DNA of 35,035 bases from the IMG/VR virus record IMGVR_UViG_3300032323_000829, positions 1 to 35,035 of that record. One strand, given 5' to 3'. The DNA is from a virus. The position numbers were made by a program, and so were the translations under genes. Below, piece after piece: positions 5,080 to 12,288 of this stretch (positions are counted from its first letter, which is position 1; each line of letters opens with the position of its first letter). The notes beneath the pieces were generated by a model, which ran no database searches, was not told the origin of the DNA, and worked only from the letters and a program-made list of their open reading frames with translations.

Positions 5080-7713
5080 ATGACAGAACAGGTAAAAAGC
5101 CTAAGATTACGACCAGAAGAACAGGAATTCCTAAACAGTCAGGACTTTGAACAGGGTCAGCTATTCCTGCGCCAGGACACCAACGAGTTGGTTATCATGG
5201 GTGATCAGCGTGGTGGTGTAGCCTTGCTCAAAGCAGATCTTTCAAACATACAAGGTGGTGGCGGTGGTACGGGATCTGTGGATTTTGGCTCACGCACCAT
5301 CGTGGCTGATGCTTTTGAGGGTGACGGCAGTCTATTAACCAACTTGCCCGTGCCCGCAGGTGTGGCCACACTCACAGATATTACCACAGCTATCTCAGCT
5401 ATACCCGCAGCTTCGACCACTGTATTTGGTTTGGTCAAGGTAGATGGGGTTAGTGTTACAATCAATGGCTCGGGTGTGATCTCTGCTACAGGCGGAGGTG
5501 GTGGTGGGGGCGGTGTAGATCTTACTGCGTTCTCAGTGTCATTGGCTCCCTTGGGTACCAGCACACTGACCTATAGCAATACCACGGGCGTATTCACATA
5601 TACACCCCCTGATCTCAGTGGGTTTTTAACATCATATACAGAAACAGATACCCTAGACTCGGTTCTAGCCCGAGGTGCGACTTCTGCTCGAGCAGCGACT
5701 ATTACCAATACTGTGACTGTAGATGATCTAATTGTAACTGATGATGCCACAGTACGGGGCACACTGTCAGTTACTGATATATTAAATTCGGACACAGGTG
5801 CGCCAAAATGGACATCGGGTTCCGACTTTCATATCAACATGCCCGGGGATCTTTTACTCAGCGGAGTATCCAAGATTAGAGGTGTTGCTGACCCTATAGC
5901 AGCCGATGATGTGGCCACTAAAAACTACGTAGATGGCGCAGCTTCTGCGTTCGACGGGGGTACAGTTTCTGGAGCGGTCAATATCACCAATACCACAGTC
6001 AGCACCAACAAGGACACAGGTGCGCTGATAGTAAATGGGGGTGTGGGCGTCGAGGGCAGCGTTTATGCTGGCGGACTGATATATGTGTTTGACACGCCCT
6101 CGGGCACTTATACTCCTGTGCTGACATCAGCATCTGGGGGTTACAACGGCGGTATTATTTCGGGCACAGTGTTTGTCAATAACTCAACAACATCTACATC
6201 TATTACCACAGGCGCATTGCGTGTGTTAGGAGGTGTGGGTATCCAGGGTAACCTCAATGTGGGCCCTGATGGTAGATTCAACGGCATACGTGTGGGCAGA
6301 GGCAGTGCTTCGGGGGTCGGTTCAGACACTAATGTGGCCCTTGGCGGTGGTGCTGGTAACGATGCTCCGTTGGCCCTAAATACTTCAGGACTAAGGAACG
6401 TGGCTGTAGGATTGGGTACGTTGAGTACAATCACATCAGCATCAGATAACGTGGCCGTGGGTCGATATGCCATGCAGGCAAAAACTGCCGGCGATAACAA
6501 TGTGGCCATCGGATCATCCGCATTGACTACGGGTTCTGGAAGTTCAAACACAGCCGTGGGTGCAGGGTCTCTTGGCACATCACCGGGCAGTCAAAACACA
6601 GCACTAGGTCATGATGCGTTACATGATATAGATGGAACTAACAACACAGCTATAGGTTTCTCAGCAGGCAGTGCCATGCTTACTGGTACTGGTAATATAT
6701 TAATAGGAGGCAACGACGGTTCTACCATCAACGGAGCTACTAATAACATATTGATTTCAGACGGGTCGGGAAATATTAGATTAACCATCGGCGAAACAGG
6801 AGTTTTAACTTTACCGGCCAACGTATCATCAACAACTACCACCACTGGGACTTTGGTAGTAACTGGTGGAGTGGGTATTAGTGGAGCAGTTAATGTAGGT
6901 GGCGCTGCAGGAATAGGTGGTTCATTATCAGTTTCAAGCACCACCGCCAGTACTTCTACAACTACTGGTAGCATAGTGACCCTGGGTGGAATTGGTGCTA
7001 CGGGTAACGTACATGCTGCGGCATTTGTGGGAGATGGCTCTGGATTAACTAACATCACTGCCTCTGCATTTTCCGGGGGTACAGTAGCAAACGCTACAAC
7101 ATTCTCCAGTCTTGTAACGATTAACAACGGTATTTCAACTAATAACACAGCCAACATCAGTATGGGCTCGGGTACCAGACAGATGTTAAACCTGTTTGGA
7201 ACAGCATACGGTATAGGCGTACAGGCTAACACCCTCTACTACAGATCGGGAGGCACATTCCGCTGGCATCGTGGGGGCACACATTCCAACACTGAAGGTG
7301 CTCCGGGCACGGGCGGAACACAGGCGTTGGTTTTAGATGCTTCAAGCAATTTAACAGCCACAGGTAACGTTACAGCATTCTCGGATCAAAGACTTAAAAC
7401 AGACATCGAAATAATCACAGACCCTATTGGTAAAATACTGCAATTAGACGGTGTTACATTTACTAGAATAGATTCAGGACAGCGCGGCCTGGGAGTAATA
7501 GCACAACAGGTCCAGAAAGTTTTACCAGAACTGATTGTAGTTGATGAAAATGGATATCTCAGTGTTGCCTATGGTAATTTAACAGGACTGTTAATAGAAG
7601 GAGTTAAAGCTCACGAGCAGGACATATCACAGTTAAAATCACAGGTTGTTGCTCAACAATTGATGATAGAACAACTGATGTTAAGGTTATCAGCATTAGA
7701 AGGATCTAGATAA
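5080..7713 (+). CDS. Tail fibre with YadA-like head repeats and S74 chaperone domain
   Basis: An 877-aa late virion protein, probably a trimeric fibre used for host recognition. Order of parts: N-terminal RLRPEEQEFLNSQDFEQGQL (likely attachment end); glycine linkers near 59-66 and 138-145; four copies of a repeat of the type TTGxLxVxGGVGIxGxVxVGG near 305, 369, 585 and 625; a run of NxAVG/NxAIG repeats at about 439-525, the left-handed beta-roll seen in YadA-type trimeric adhesins; and from about 766 an S74 intramolecular chaperone with FSDQRLKTDI. Ser768 in SDQRLK is the expected self-cleavage site. The domain ends in a coiled coil (HEQDISQLKSQVVAQQLMIE). The start follows GATCGAGGA. It overlaps the next gene by one base (TAATG). 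Confidence 0.92.
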   Translation: MTEQVKSLRLRPEEQEFLNSQDFEQGQLFLRQDTNELVIMGDQRGGVALLKADLSNIQGGGGGTGSVDFGSRTIVADAFEGDGSLLTNLPVPAGVATLTDITTAISAIPAASTTVFGLVKVDGVSVTINGSGVISATGGGGGGGGVDLTAFSVSLAPLGTSTLTYSNTTGVFTYTPPDLSGFLTSYTETDTLDSVLARGATSARAATITNTVTVDDLIVTDDATVRGTLSVTDILNSDTGAPKWTSGSDFHINMPGDLLLSGVSKIRGVADPIAADDVATKNYVDGAASAFDGGTVSGAVNITNTTVSTNKDTGALIVNGGVGVEGSVYAGGLIYVFDTPSGTYTPVLTSASGGYNGGIISGTVFVNNSTTSTSITTGALRVLGGVGIQGNLNVGPDGRFNGIRVGRGSASGVGSDTNVALGGGAGNDAPLALNTSGLRNVAVGLGTLSTITSASDNVAVGRYAMQAKTAGDNNVAIGSSALTTGSGSSNTAVGAGSLGTSPGSQNTALGHDALHDIDGTNNTAIGFSAGSAMLTGTGNILIGGNDGSTINGATNNILISDGSGNIRLTIGETGVLTLPANVSSTTTTTGTLVVTGGVGISGAVNVGGAAGIGGSLSVSSTTASTSTTTGSIVTLGGIGATGNVHAAAFVGDGSGLTNITASAFSGGTVANATTFSSLVTINNGISTNNTANISMGSGTRQMLNLFGTAYGIGVQANTLYYRSGGTFRWHRGGTHSNTEGAPGTGGTQALVLDASSNLTATGNVTAFSDQRLKTDIEIITDPIGKILQLDGVTFTRIDSGQRGLGVIAQQVQKVLPELIVVDENGYLSVAYGNLTGLLIEGVKAHEQDISQLKSQVVAQQLMIEQLMLRLSALEGSR

Positions 7714-8414
7714 TGCCATTAAATGCTTCAGGCACACTAAGTCTAGCTGGAACTACTGCCGGGCAGAGCATTGCTCTTGAACTGGGACAAAGTGCTACGG
7801 GCACTATCAGTTTGAATGATACTAATGTTAGATCATTGGGTGGAATAACCACACCGTCTTCAACTATAGCGATCAGTAACTTCTACGGAAAGTCATTGGG
7901 AGTTGATCCCGGAGGCGCTGTTGATCCTGCCCTAATAGTAGAGGCTGCTGGATTATTCATCTATGCCAGAGTGAATTATCATAATGAAAACGTAAATTTT
8001 CTTCCAGGCGGAGCTACCTTTACCGGCGGAGATTATAACACCATTAACTTTACCGTTGCCTCTGGTACTTCAGTTTCGTATCTATGGGTAGGATATTTCC
8101 TTGCACCATCTACCGGAGCTTATCAATTTCAAACAGTATCGGATGACGGAGCATACTTGTGGATAGGTAGTATTGCGTCATCAGGATTTAATACAGGTAA
8201 TGCGGCGGTCAATAATGGAGGACTGCATGGCTCACAAACACGAACAAGTGGGGTGTATTCGTTGACGGGCGGATTATTATATCCTATGAGAATATTATAC
8301 GGTAACAGTGGAGGATCGGGAATTATCCAGGCATTGTTTAATATCAATGGTGGAGCATTTACTCTTAACGGAACAGGGTATTATTTTTATAATACCTTAA
8401 CAAATGGAATTTAA
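7713..8414 (+). CDS. GLEYA/PA14-like adhesin, fibre tip or accessory protein
   Basis: A 233-aa protein. Residues 1-62 form a virion-attachment-like beta domain (PLNASGTLSLAGTTAGQSIA ... ISNFYGKS) seen in marine phage structural proteins. Residues about 75-230 resemble the PA14/GLEYA lectin fold: YLWVGYFLAPSTGAYQFQTV, then SDDGAYLWIG (143-152) and a later YPMRILYGN. The paired Asp (144-145) matches the Asp-Asp that holds calcium in fungal flocculin and Epa adhesins of this fold. This predicts calcium-dependent binding to a host glycan. It is translationally coupled to the fibre before it, so the two probably assemble together. The substrate is unknown. Confidence 0.75.
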   Translation: MPLNASGTLSLAGTTAGQSIALELGQSATGTISLNDTNVRSLGGITTPSSTIAISNFYGKSLGVDPGGAVDPALIVEAAGLFIYARVNYHNENVNFLPGGATFTGGDYNTINFTVASGTSVSYLWVGYFLAPSTGAYQFQTVSDDGAYLWIGSIASSGFNTGNAAVNNGGLHGSQTRTSGVYSLTGGLLYPMRILYGNSGGSGIIQALFNINGGAFTLNGTGYYFYNTLTNGI

Positions 8415-8416
8415 AA

Positions 8417-9949
8417 ATGAGTACTGAAGATCAAAATAAAGCAGTGGTTACATTACGTAAAGGTGTAGATGTTGATGCCTTTATCGAGGATATGGTATCT
8501 GGAAAAAATCATAATAGTTACATGCCTAACCGAGCTGTCGAATTGTATGACGAGAAACCAGGCAGTAAAAGAAACGTAGATTTTGTTTTAACACGAGAAG
8601 AAGCAGAACTACTTAAAGGTGATTCTCGAATAGTAGATGTTAGATATGGAACCAAAATTGAAAATGGTATAATATTATCGTCGAACGCCACGGACACTGA
8701 TCGATTATATTCAAAAACTACAGACCTGTTAAACACTCATTTTAATTGGGCATTCCCGTCTTGTACAGGTGTTGCGGACCCATTTACCAGTGGAACAGAT
8801 CTAAATTTTACACACACTTACCCGTTAGATGGTAAAGATGTAGATGTAGTAATTATGGATAGTGGCATTGTGCCCACCCACCCCGAATGGTTAAATCGAT
8901 TAGGTACAGCATCACGATTTCAGCAAATTGATTGGCCAGTGTCTAGCGGTCTTTCTGGAACATACACTCAAAATTCTAATCATTATACTGACATTGACGG
9001 CCATGGTACTCATATAGCAGGAACTGTGGCTGGAAGATTATACGGATGGGCTAAATCATCGAACATATATGCCATGACAGTCATTGACAACGCGGCAGCA
9101 TTTGGTATCAGTCAGGGCTTGGTTATGTTAAGAAACTGGCATAATTTAAAAATTAATAATAATCCTACAGTAGTGAATATGAGTTGGGGATATTTTAAAG
9201 TTTATGAAAATATTACGGGTGGCGTCTATCAAGGTACTCCATGGACATCGACGACTCCGCAGTCGTTGTATGGAATGGTTCAGACCATTTATAATAGATT
9301 ATTGAGCCCAACAAGATTTATTCATCCTGTAAGAGTTTCATCAGTGGATGCCGATATTGAAGATTGTGTCGATGACGGAATTATTATGGTTGCTGCCGCA
9401 GGAAATTTTGCACATAAGATTGATGTTCTTGGTGGAGTCGATTACGACAATTCATACACCGATTCGGTGAATGGAACAATCTTTTATCACCGAGGAGGAA
9501 CTCCAGCAAATGTAGCAGGAGTTATAACTGTAGGATCGGTAAAATTAGCACAGCCCGAAGGCAAAAGTTTTTTTAGTAACAGCGGACCTGGAATAACTGT
9601 ATGGGCTCCGGGAGAAGCAATTATGAGTGCTATTCCGGCAGGCTCGACAAAAGAAACTGCTGCCGGTGGAAGTGTAGATTATCCCGGCAATTCAACATTC
9701 AAGGCTACAAAATTAAACGGAACATCAATGGCAGCTCCACAGGTAACAGGAGTAATCGCACAGTGGCTTCAATCTAGATCTAATTATGATCAAATTAAAG
9801 TTACAGATTTTCTTCTTGAAAACTCAGTAGCATCTAGGCTTTCTAATACAGGAGGAGGATATACAGACTTACAGAGTCTTCAATCTGCACCTAATAGATT
9901 TTTAAGACAGCCATTCACATCAAGTACAGCTTGGAGATTTACTGGATAA
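8417..9949 (+). CDS. Subtilisin-like serine protease (S8 family)
   Basis: A 510-aa protein with an intact S8 catalytic set: Asp148 in VVIMDSGIVPTHPEW, His196 in DGHGTHIAGTVAG, oxyanion Asn330 in VAAAGN and Ser437 in NGTSMAAPQVTG. Residues 1-about 110 (RKGVDVDAFIEDM..., REEAELLKGDSRIVDVRYG) look like an inhibitor-type prodomain rather than a signal peptide. The enzyme is therefore probably made in the cytoplasm and may be carried in the virion. It lies 2 bp after the adhesin gene within the fibre operon. Likely roles are processing a fibre or cutting host surface proteins during entry; the sequence does not decide. The C-terminal 50 residues are outside the protease core. Confidence 0.9.
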   Translation: MSTEDQNKAVVTLRKGVDVDAFIEDMVSGKNHNSYMPNRAVELYDEKPGSKRNVDFVLTREEAELLKGDSRIVDVRYGTKIENGIILSSNATDTDRLYSKTTDLLNTHFNWAFPSCTGVADPFTSGTDLNFTHTYPLDGKDVDVVIMDSGIVPTHPEWLNRLGTASRFQQIDWPVSSGLSGTYTQNSNHYTDIDGHGTHIAGTVAGRLYGWAKSSNIYAMTVIDNAAAFGISQGLVMLRNWHNLKINNNPTVVNMSWGYFKVYENITGGVYQGTPWTSTTPQSLYGMVQTIYNRLLSPTRFIHPVRVSSVDADIEDCVDDGIIMVAAAGNFAHKIDVLGGVDYDNSYTDSVNGTIFYHRGGTPANVAGVITVGSVKLAQPEGKSFFSNSGPGITVWAPGEAIMSAIPAGSTKETAAGGSVDYPGNSTFKATKLNGTSMAAPQVTGVIAQWLQSRSNYDQIKVTDFLLENSVASRLSNTGGGYTDLQSLQSAPNRFLRQPFTSSTAWRFTG

Positions 9950-9953
9950 AATC

Positions 9954-10202
9954 ATGCAGATGCTCTGGGATAGACACCCATTCATTTATACAGCAAAAGT
10001 TGCATGGCCGTTAAAAGACGAGCCGCAGATGGATTGGATTTGGGGTGTTGAACAGATTGAGCATTGGTTATACGATCATGTAGGACAACGCTACTCTCAC
10101 TGGGCATGGCATCATAATAACCCGCAAAAGTACAATGAGCTCGCAGTAGGATTTAAATACGAGCCACACAAGCTGATGTTTGTTTTAGCTTGGTCAAAGT
10201 AA
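9954..10202 (+). CDS. Small Trp/His-rich hypothetical protein
   Basis: An 82-aa protein (MQMLWDRHPFIYTAKVAWPL...) with 9 Trp and 6 His, including WIWGVEQIEHWLYDHVGQRY and SHWAWHHNNPQKYNELAVGF. There is no membrane helix; it looks like a compact alpha/beta domain. The start may be ATG 9954 or ATG 9960. It is 4 bp after the protease gene and likely in the same late operon. The family is not recognised. The His/Trp content could support metal or sugar binding, which is conjecture. Confidence 0.75.
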   Translation: MQMLWDRHPFIYTAKVAWPLKDEPQMDWIWGVEQIEHWLYDHVGQRYSHWAWHHNNPQKYNELAVGFKYEPHKLMFVLAWSK

Positions 10203-10233
10203 TTTGAGATACATACAAATAAAGAGGAAGCTT

Positions 10234-10599
10234 ATGTTTTACAAACTAATAGCAACAACACTGGCAGTATTAACAATATCGGGCTGTTCTACAATTCAAC
10301 AGTATTGGCCTCGTGCCCACGATCCACAATTAGTTAGAATGTGGGTAGATACCAAAGTTAGTTTGGATCAAGTGGATTGCGCTGCAGAAGTTCGAGGGTG
10401 GAAATCAGTTTATGAGAATGCTGATCGTTTGGCTCTTTACACTGAATTTAGAAAAGACCCACAATCACAGAATATGAGAGGGTTGGCCAAACACGCAGAA
10501 AAAATGAATCAAGGTGGGTCTAAAGTATTTTGCGAGTTAGGAAAGAAAACAGCAGACGGAAGACTATCTGCAGCAAGAACATCATGGGAGAGTAGATAA
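10234..10599 (+). CDS. Putative lipoprotein
   Basis: A 121-aa protein starting MFYKLIATTLAVLTISGCST, a lipoprotein signal peptide with lipobox ISGC. The ATG at 10234 is chosen over an in-frame upstream ATG because it follows AAAGAGGAAG and begins the signal peptide. The mature part is charged (HDPQLVRMWVDTKVSLDQVD...) with two further Cys that could form a disulfide. It may be an outer-membrane-anchored factor, perhaps of lysis (spanin-like) or exclusion type, but the partner expected for a spanin is not evident. It overlaps the next gene by one base. Confidence 0.8.
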   Translation: MFYKLIATTLAVLTISGCSTIQQYWPRAHDPQLVRMWVDTKVSLDQVDCAAEVRGWKSVYENADRLALYTEFRKDPQSQNMRGLAKHAEKMNQGGSKVFCELGKKTADGRLSAARTSWESR

Positions 10600-10829
10600 T
10601 GGAAATTTTAGAACAAATGAAAGCTGGCGGTAACGCTGAAGCATACGGACTTGCTGCTGAGTTAGAACAAATAGCACAAGCCTATGCCAACGGTGAAATA
10701 TCTCAAGAAGAAAGAGATTATCTACTAGCAGAAGTTAGAGATGTTAAAGCTGCACAGGTCATAGCTGATAGAGAAGTGGTAATTCGACAAGTATATGAGG
10801 CAGTAAGTCTTATTGCCAAAGTAGTATAA
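10599..10829 (+). CDS. Small helical hypothetical protein
   Basis: A 76-aa acidic, nearly all-helical protein: MEILEQMKAGGNAEAYGLAA..., then GEISQEERDYLLAEVRDVKA. The ISQEERDYLLAEV segment looks like a helix-turn-helix packing unit, and similar small frames are common beside phage lysis or structural genes. There is no signal or membrane segment. It overlaps the lipoprotein stop (TAATG), so it is translationally coupled to it and may work with it. The function is unknown. Confidence 0.75.
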   Translation: MEILEQMKAGGNAEAYGLAAELEQIAQAYANGEISQEERDYLLAEVRDVKAAQVIADREVVIRQVYEAVSLIAKVV

Positions 10830-10833
10830 AGCA

Positions 10834-10840
10834 ATAAATA
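10834..10840 (+). promoter_or_regulatory. T4-like late promoter motif ATAAATA
   Basis: ATAAATA 7 nt before the ATG at 10848. There is little room for a leader, and TTAGATC is not a Shine-Dalgarno. Confidence 0.6.
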
Positions 10841-10847
10841 TTAGATC

Positions 10848-11237
10848 ATGAAAATCAAAGATATTATCTCAGAAGCCAAGACTATCAAAGTCGAGCCATC
10901 GAAACCTCGTAACTTCGTAGCCAAGAACGCCATCAACGCAGGTGCTGGTGCTCACAAGGACAAGAAGCGAGCTGACAAGCAAGGCGATGTCAAACACAAA
11001 AAGCAACTGGTTCCAATGGAAGATCAAGTGCAGGAAGAACCGGCCAGTCGTGATCTATGTACATCAGGTAAGCCTGATTCAGCATTAGGTGCTAGCCAAT
11101 TAGCATCATGTAAGAGTCAAGGTTATCGATCAAGGGACGGAGGAAAGAGCCATAAAGTAGGCAGCGAGCGAGTCAAAGTCCGCGGAAAGAAAATCAAAGG
11201 TAAAAAATACGGCGGACCATTACCTGATTGGTCGTAA
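10848..11237 (+). CDS. Basic phage protein with N-terminal MKIKDIISEA
   Basis: A 129-aa strongly basic, low-complexity protein. Lys/Arg-rich stretches (HKDKKRADKQGDVKHKKQ, RVKVRGKKIKGKKYGGPLPD) flank a short conserved-looking core, LCTSGKPDSALGASQLASCK. The first nine residues, MKIKDIISE, closely resemble the start of the protein at 33179 (MRINEIILE) and end in IxE before Ala, like a T4 prohead-protease cleavage site. A basic protein cut there could be a DNA-associated internal head protein. It has its own late promoter and runs directly into the YqgE-like gene. The function is inferred only. Confidence 0.8.
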   Translation: MKIKDIISEAKTIKVEPSKPRNFVAKNAINAGAGAHKDKKRADKQGDVKHKKQLVPMEDQVQEEPASRDLCTSGKPDSALGASQLASCKSQGYRSRDGGKSHKVGSERVKVRGKKIKGKKYGGPLPDWS

Positions 11238-11807
11238 ATGAATAAAATCCAAACTAACAAAGTACGGGTAGGAGATTGCCTAATATCTCCGCCTAACATG
11301 AAAGATCCTCGATTTGCCAAGTCGGTGATATTATTAACAGCACACGGTTCGCAAGGCTCTATGGGCTTTGTGCTTAACAGACCCACTGCTTATACCATTG
11401 CTCAAATTACTGAAAACAATGACTTTCGAAAGATAGGTGACATTGAAGTTAATTGGGGCGGCCCTGTACATAACAATGTAGTACATGTACTACATACCAA
11501 AGACTGGCAGACCAGTAGAACTAAATCAGTTAATTCAGAAATAAACATCACGTCCGACTCAATGATGTTCAGCTATATTGAGAACGGCACAGAACCTACT
11601 AAGTGGAAAGCTTTCTTGGGATTTTCTAGTTGGACAGGAGATCAACTAGAAGGAGAAGTATCCGGAGTTGAACCTTGGATACCTGAACAGAGTTGGTTGA
11701 TATTAAAAAACCCATCTAGCGAAATGATGTTCAATCTAGAAGGGGATATGATGTGGAACGAAGCTATCAACTTTTGTTCTAAACAAGCAGTCAATGCCTG
11801 GTTCTAA
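11238..11807 (+). CDS. YqgE/AlgH (UPF0301) family protein
   Basis: A 189-aa protein matching UPF0301 (DUF179) across its length: VGDCLISPPNMKDPRFAKSV near the start, then GSMGFVLNRPT, WGGPVHNNVVHVLH, FLGFSSWTGDQLEGEV and EPWIPEQSWL. The bacterial family is about 180-200 aa, so this looks complete. Its function is not established; AlgH has been linked to alginate and virulence regulation in Pseudomonas. The start follows the preceding stop directly without a Shine-Dalgarno, so it is probably coupled to the basic protein. Its end overlaps the convergent TraR-like gene by 4 bp. A phage copy suggests manipulation of host physiology. Confidence 0.88.
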   Translation: MNKIQTNKVRVGDCLISPPNMKDPRFAKSVILLTAHGSQGSMGFVLNRPTAYTIAQITENNDFRKIGDIEVNWGGPVHNNVVHVLHTKDWQTSRTKSVNSEINITSDSMMFSYIENGTEPTKWKAFLGFSSWTGDQLEGEVSGVEPWIPEQSWLILKNPSSEMMFNLEGDMMWNEAINFCSKQAVNAWF

Positions 11808-12046
11808 ACTCGCTGCTCACTCTTAGACTTACAATAGATACACAACTGAACTCCGGGCACTGCTAACCGTCTAGCCTCGGGAATAGATTCCCCGCACTCC
11901 ACACAATCCTCAGCACTGGCCATCTGCCGTTGTTTTTCCAACTGTCGTTGAACATTTGCCACGGCATTCATGTGTAAATGAATACTATGGATCTGGGCCA
12001 TTTCGGCTTCTTCCTCGTTATTGTATTCAAATTCTTTATCGATCAT
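11804..12046 (-). CDS. TraR/DksA-type zinc-finger protein
   Basis: An 80-aa protein with an acidic helical N-terminus (MIDKEFEYNNEEEAEMAQIH) and the C4 zinc finger of the DksA/TraR family: CVECGESIPEARRLAVPGVQ then LCIYC, with Cys48, 51, 69 and 72. The length is close to plasmid TraR (about 73 aa), which binds RNA polymerase in the secondary channel and mimics ppGpp plus DksA. By analogy it may redirect host transcription during infection. It is the last gene of a minus-strand unit with the 79-aa protein, DNA ligase and the 57-aa protein, from the promoter at 13820-13848. The acidic tip residues needed for activity cannot be judged by eye. Confidence 0.85.
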   Translation of the reverse strand: MIDKEFEYNNEEEAEMAQIHSIHLHMNAVANVQRQLEKQRQMASAEDCVECGESIPEARRLAVPGVQLCIYCKSKSEQRV

Positions 12047-12047
12047 A

Positions 12048-12287
12048 CTATTCTGCTTTCTTCAACTCTGCTAAAACTTGGTCTTTGGCACGACGATCTA
12101 AATCGGCGTTCTCAGCCTCAATCATTTTCCAAGCAATCATATCCATAAACTCTACCACAGCTAGTTTGCCATCTTCAGTCAAATGGCTGTAGCTGGATCC
12201 CACTGAGCTGTGATAGTAGAATTTAGAATTGTTGATGATCTCCATAAGACCACCATATGTTAGATCTTTGATAGCTGACTTTTCCAT
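12048..12287 (-). CDS. Small hypothetical protein
   Basis: A 79-aa protein (MEKSAIKDLTYGGLMEIINN...) with a Tyr/Ser-rich middle (SKFYYHSSVGSSYSHLTEDG) and a long C-terminal helix (FMDMIAWKMIEAENADLDRR). The start is the ATG one base after the ligase stop. A longer frame that runs into the ligase gene is a shadow, since the ligase frame is clearly coding there. It is coupled between ligase and the TraR-like gene. The family is not recognised; no motif supports a function. Confidence 0.75.
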   Translation of the reverse strand: MEKSAIKDLTYGGLMEIINNSKFYYHSSVGSSYSHLTEDGKLAVVEFMDMIAWKMIEAENADLDRRAKDQVLAELKKAE

Positions 12288-12288
12288 T

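Noticed and set aside
6141-7232. Long minus-strand frames (145 and 207 aa) inside the 5080-7713 fibre
   Set aside because: Repetitive Pro/Ala/Val sequence that mirrors the Gly/Thr-rich repeats of the fibre; no RBS or promoter.
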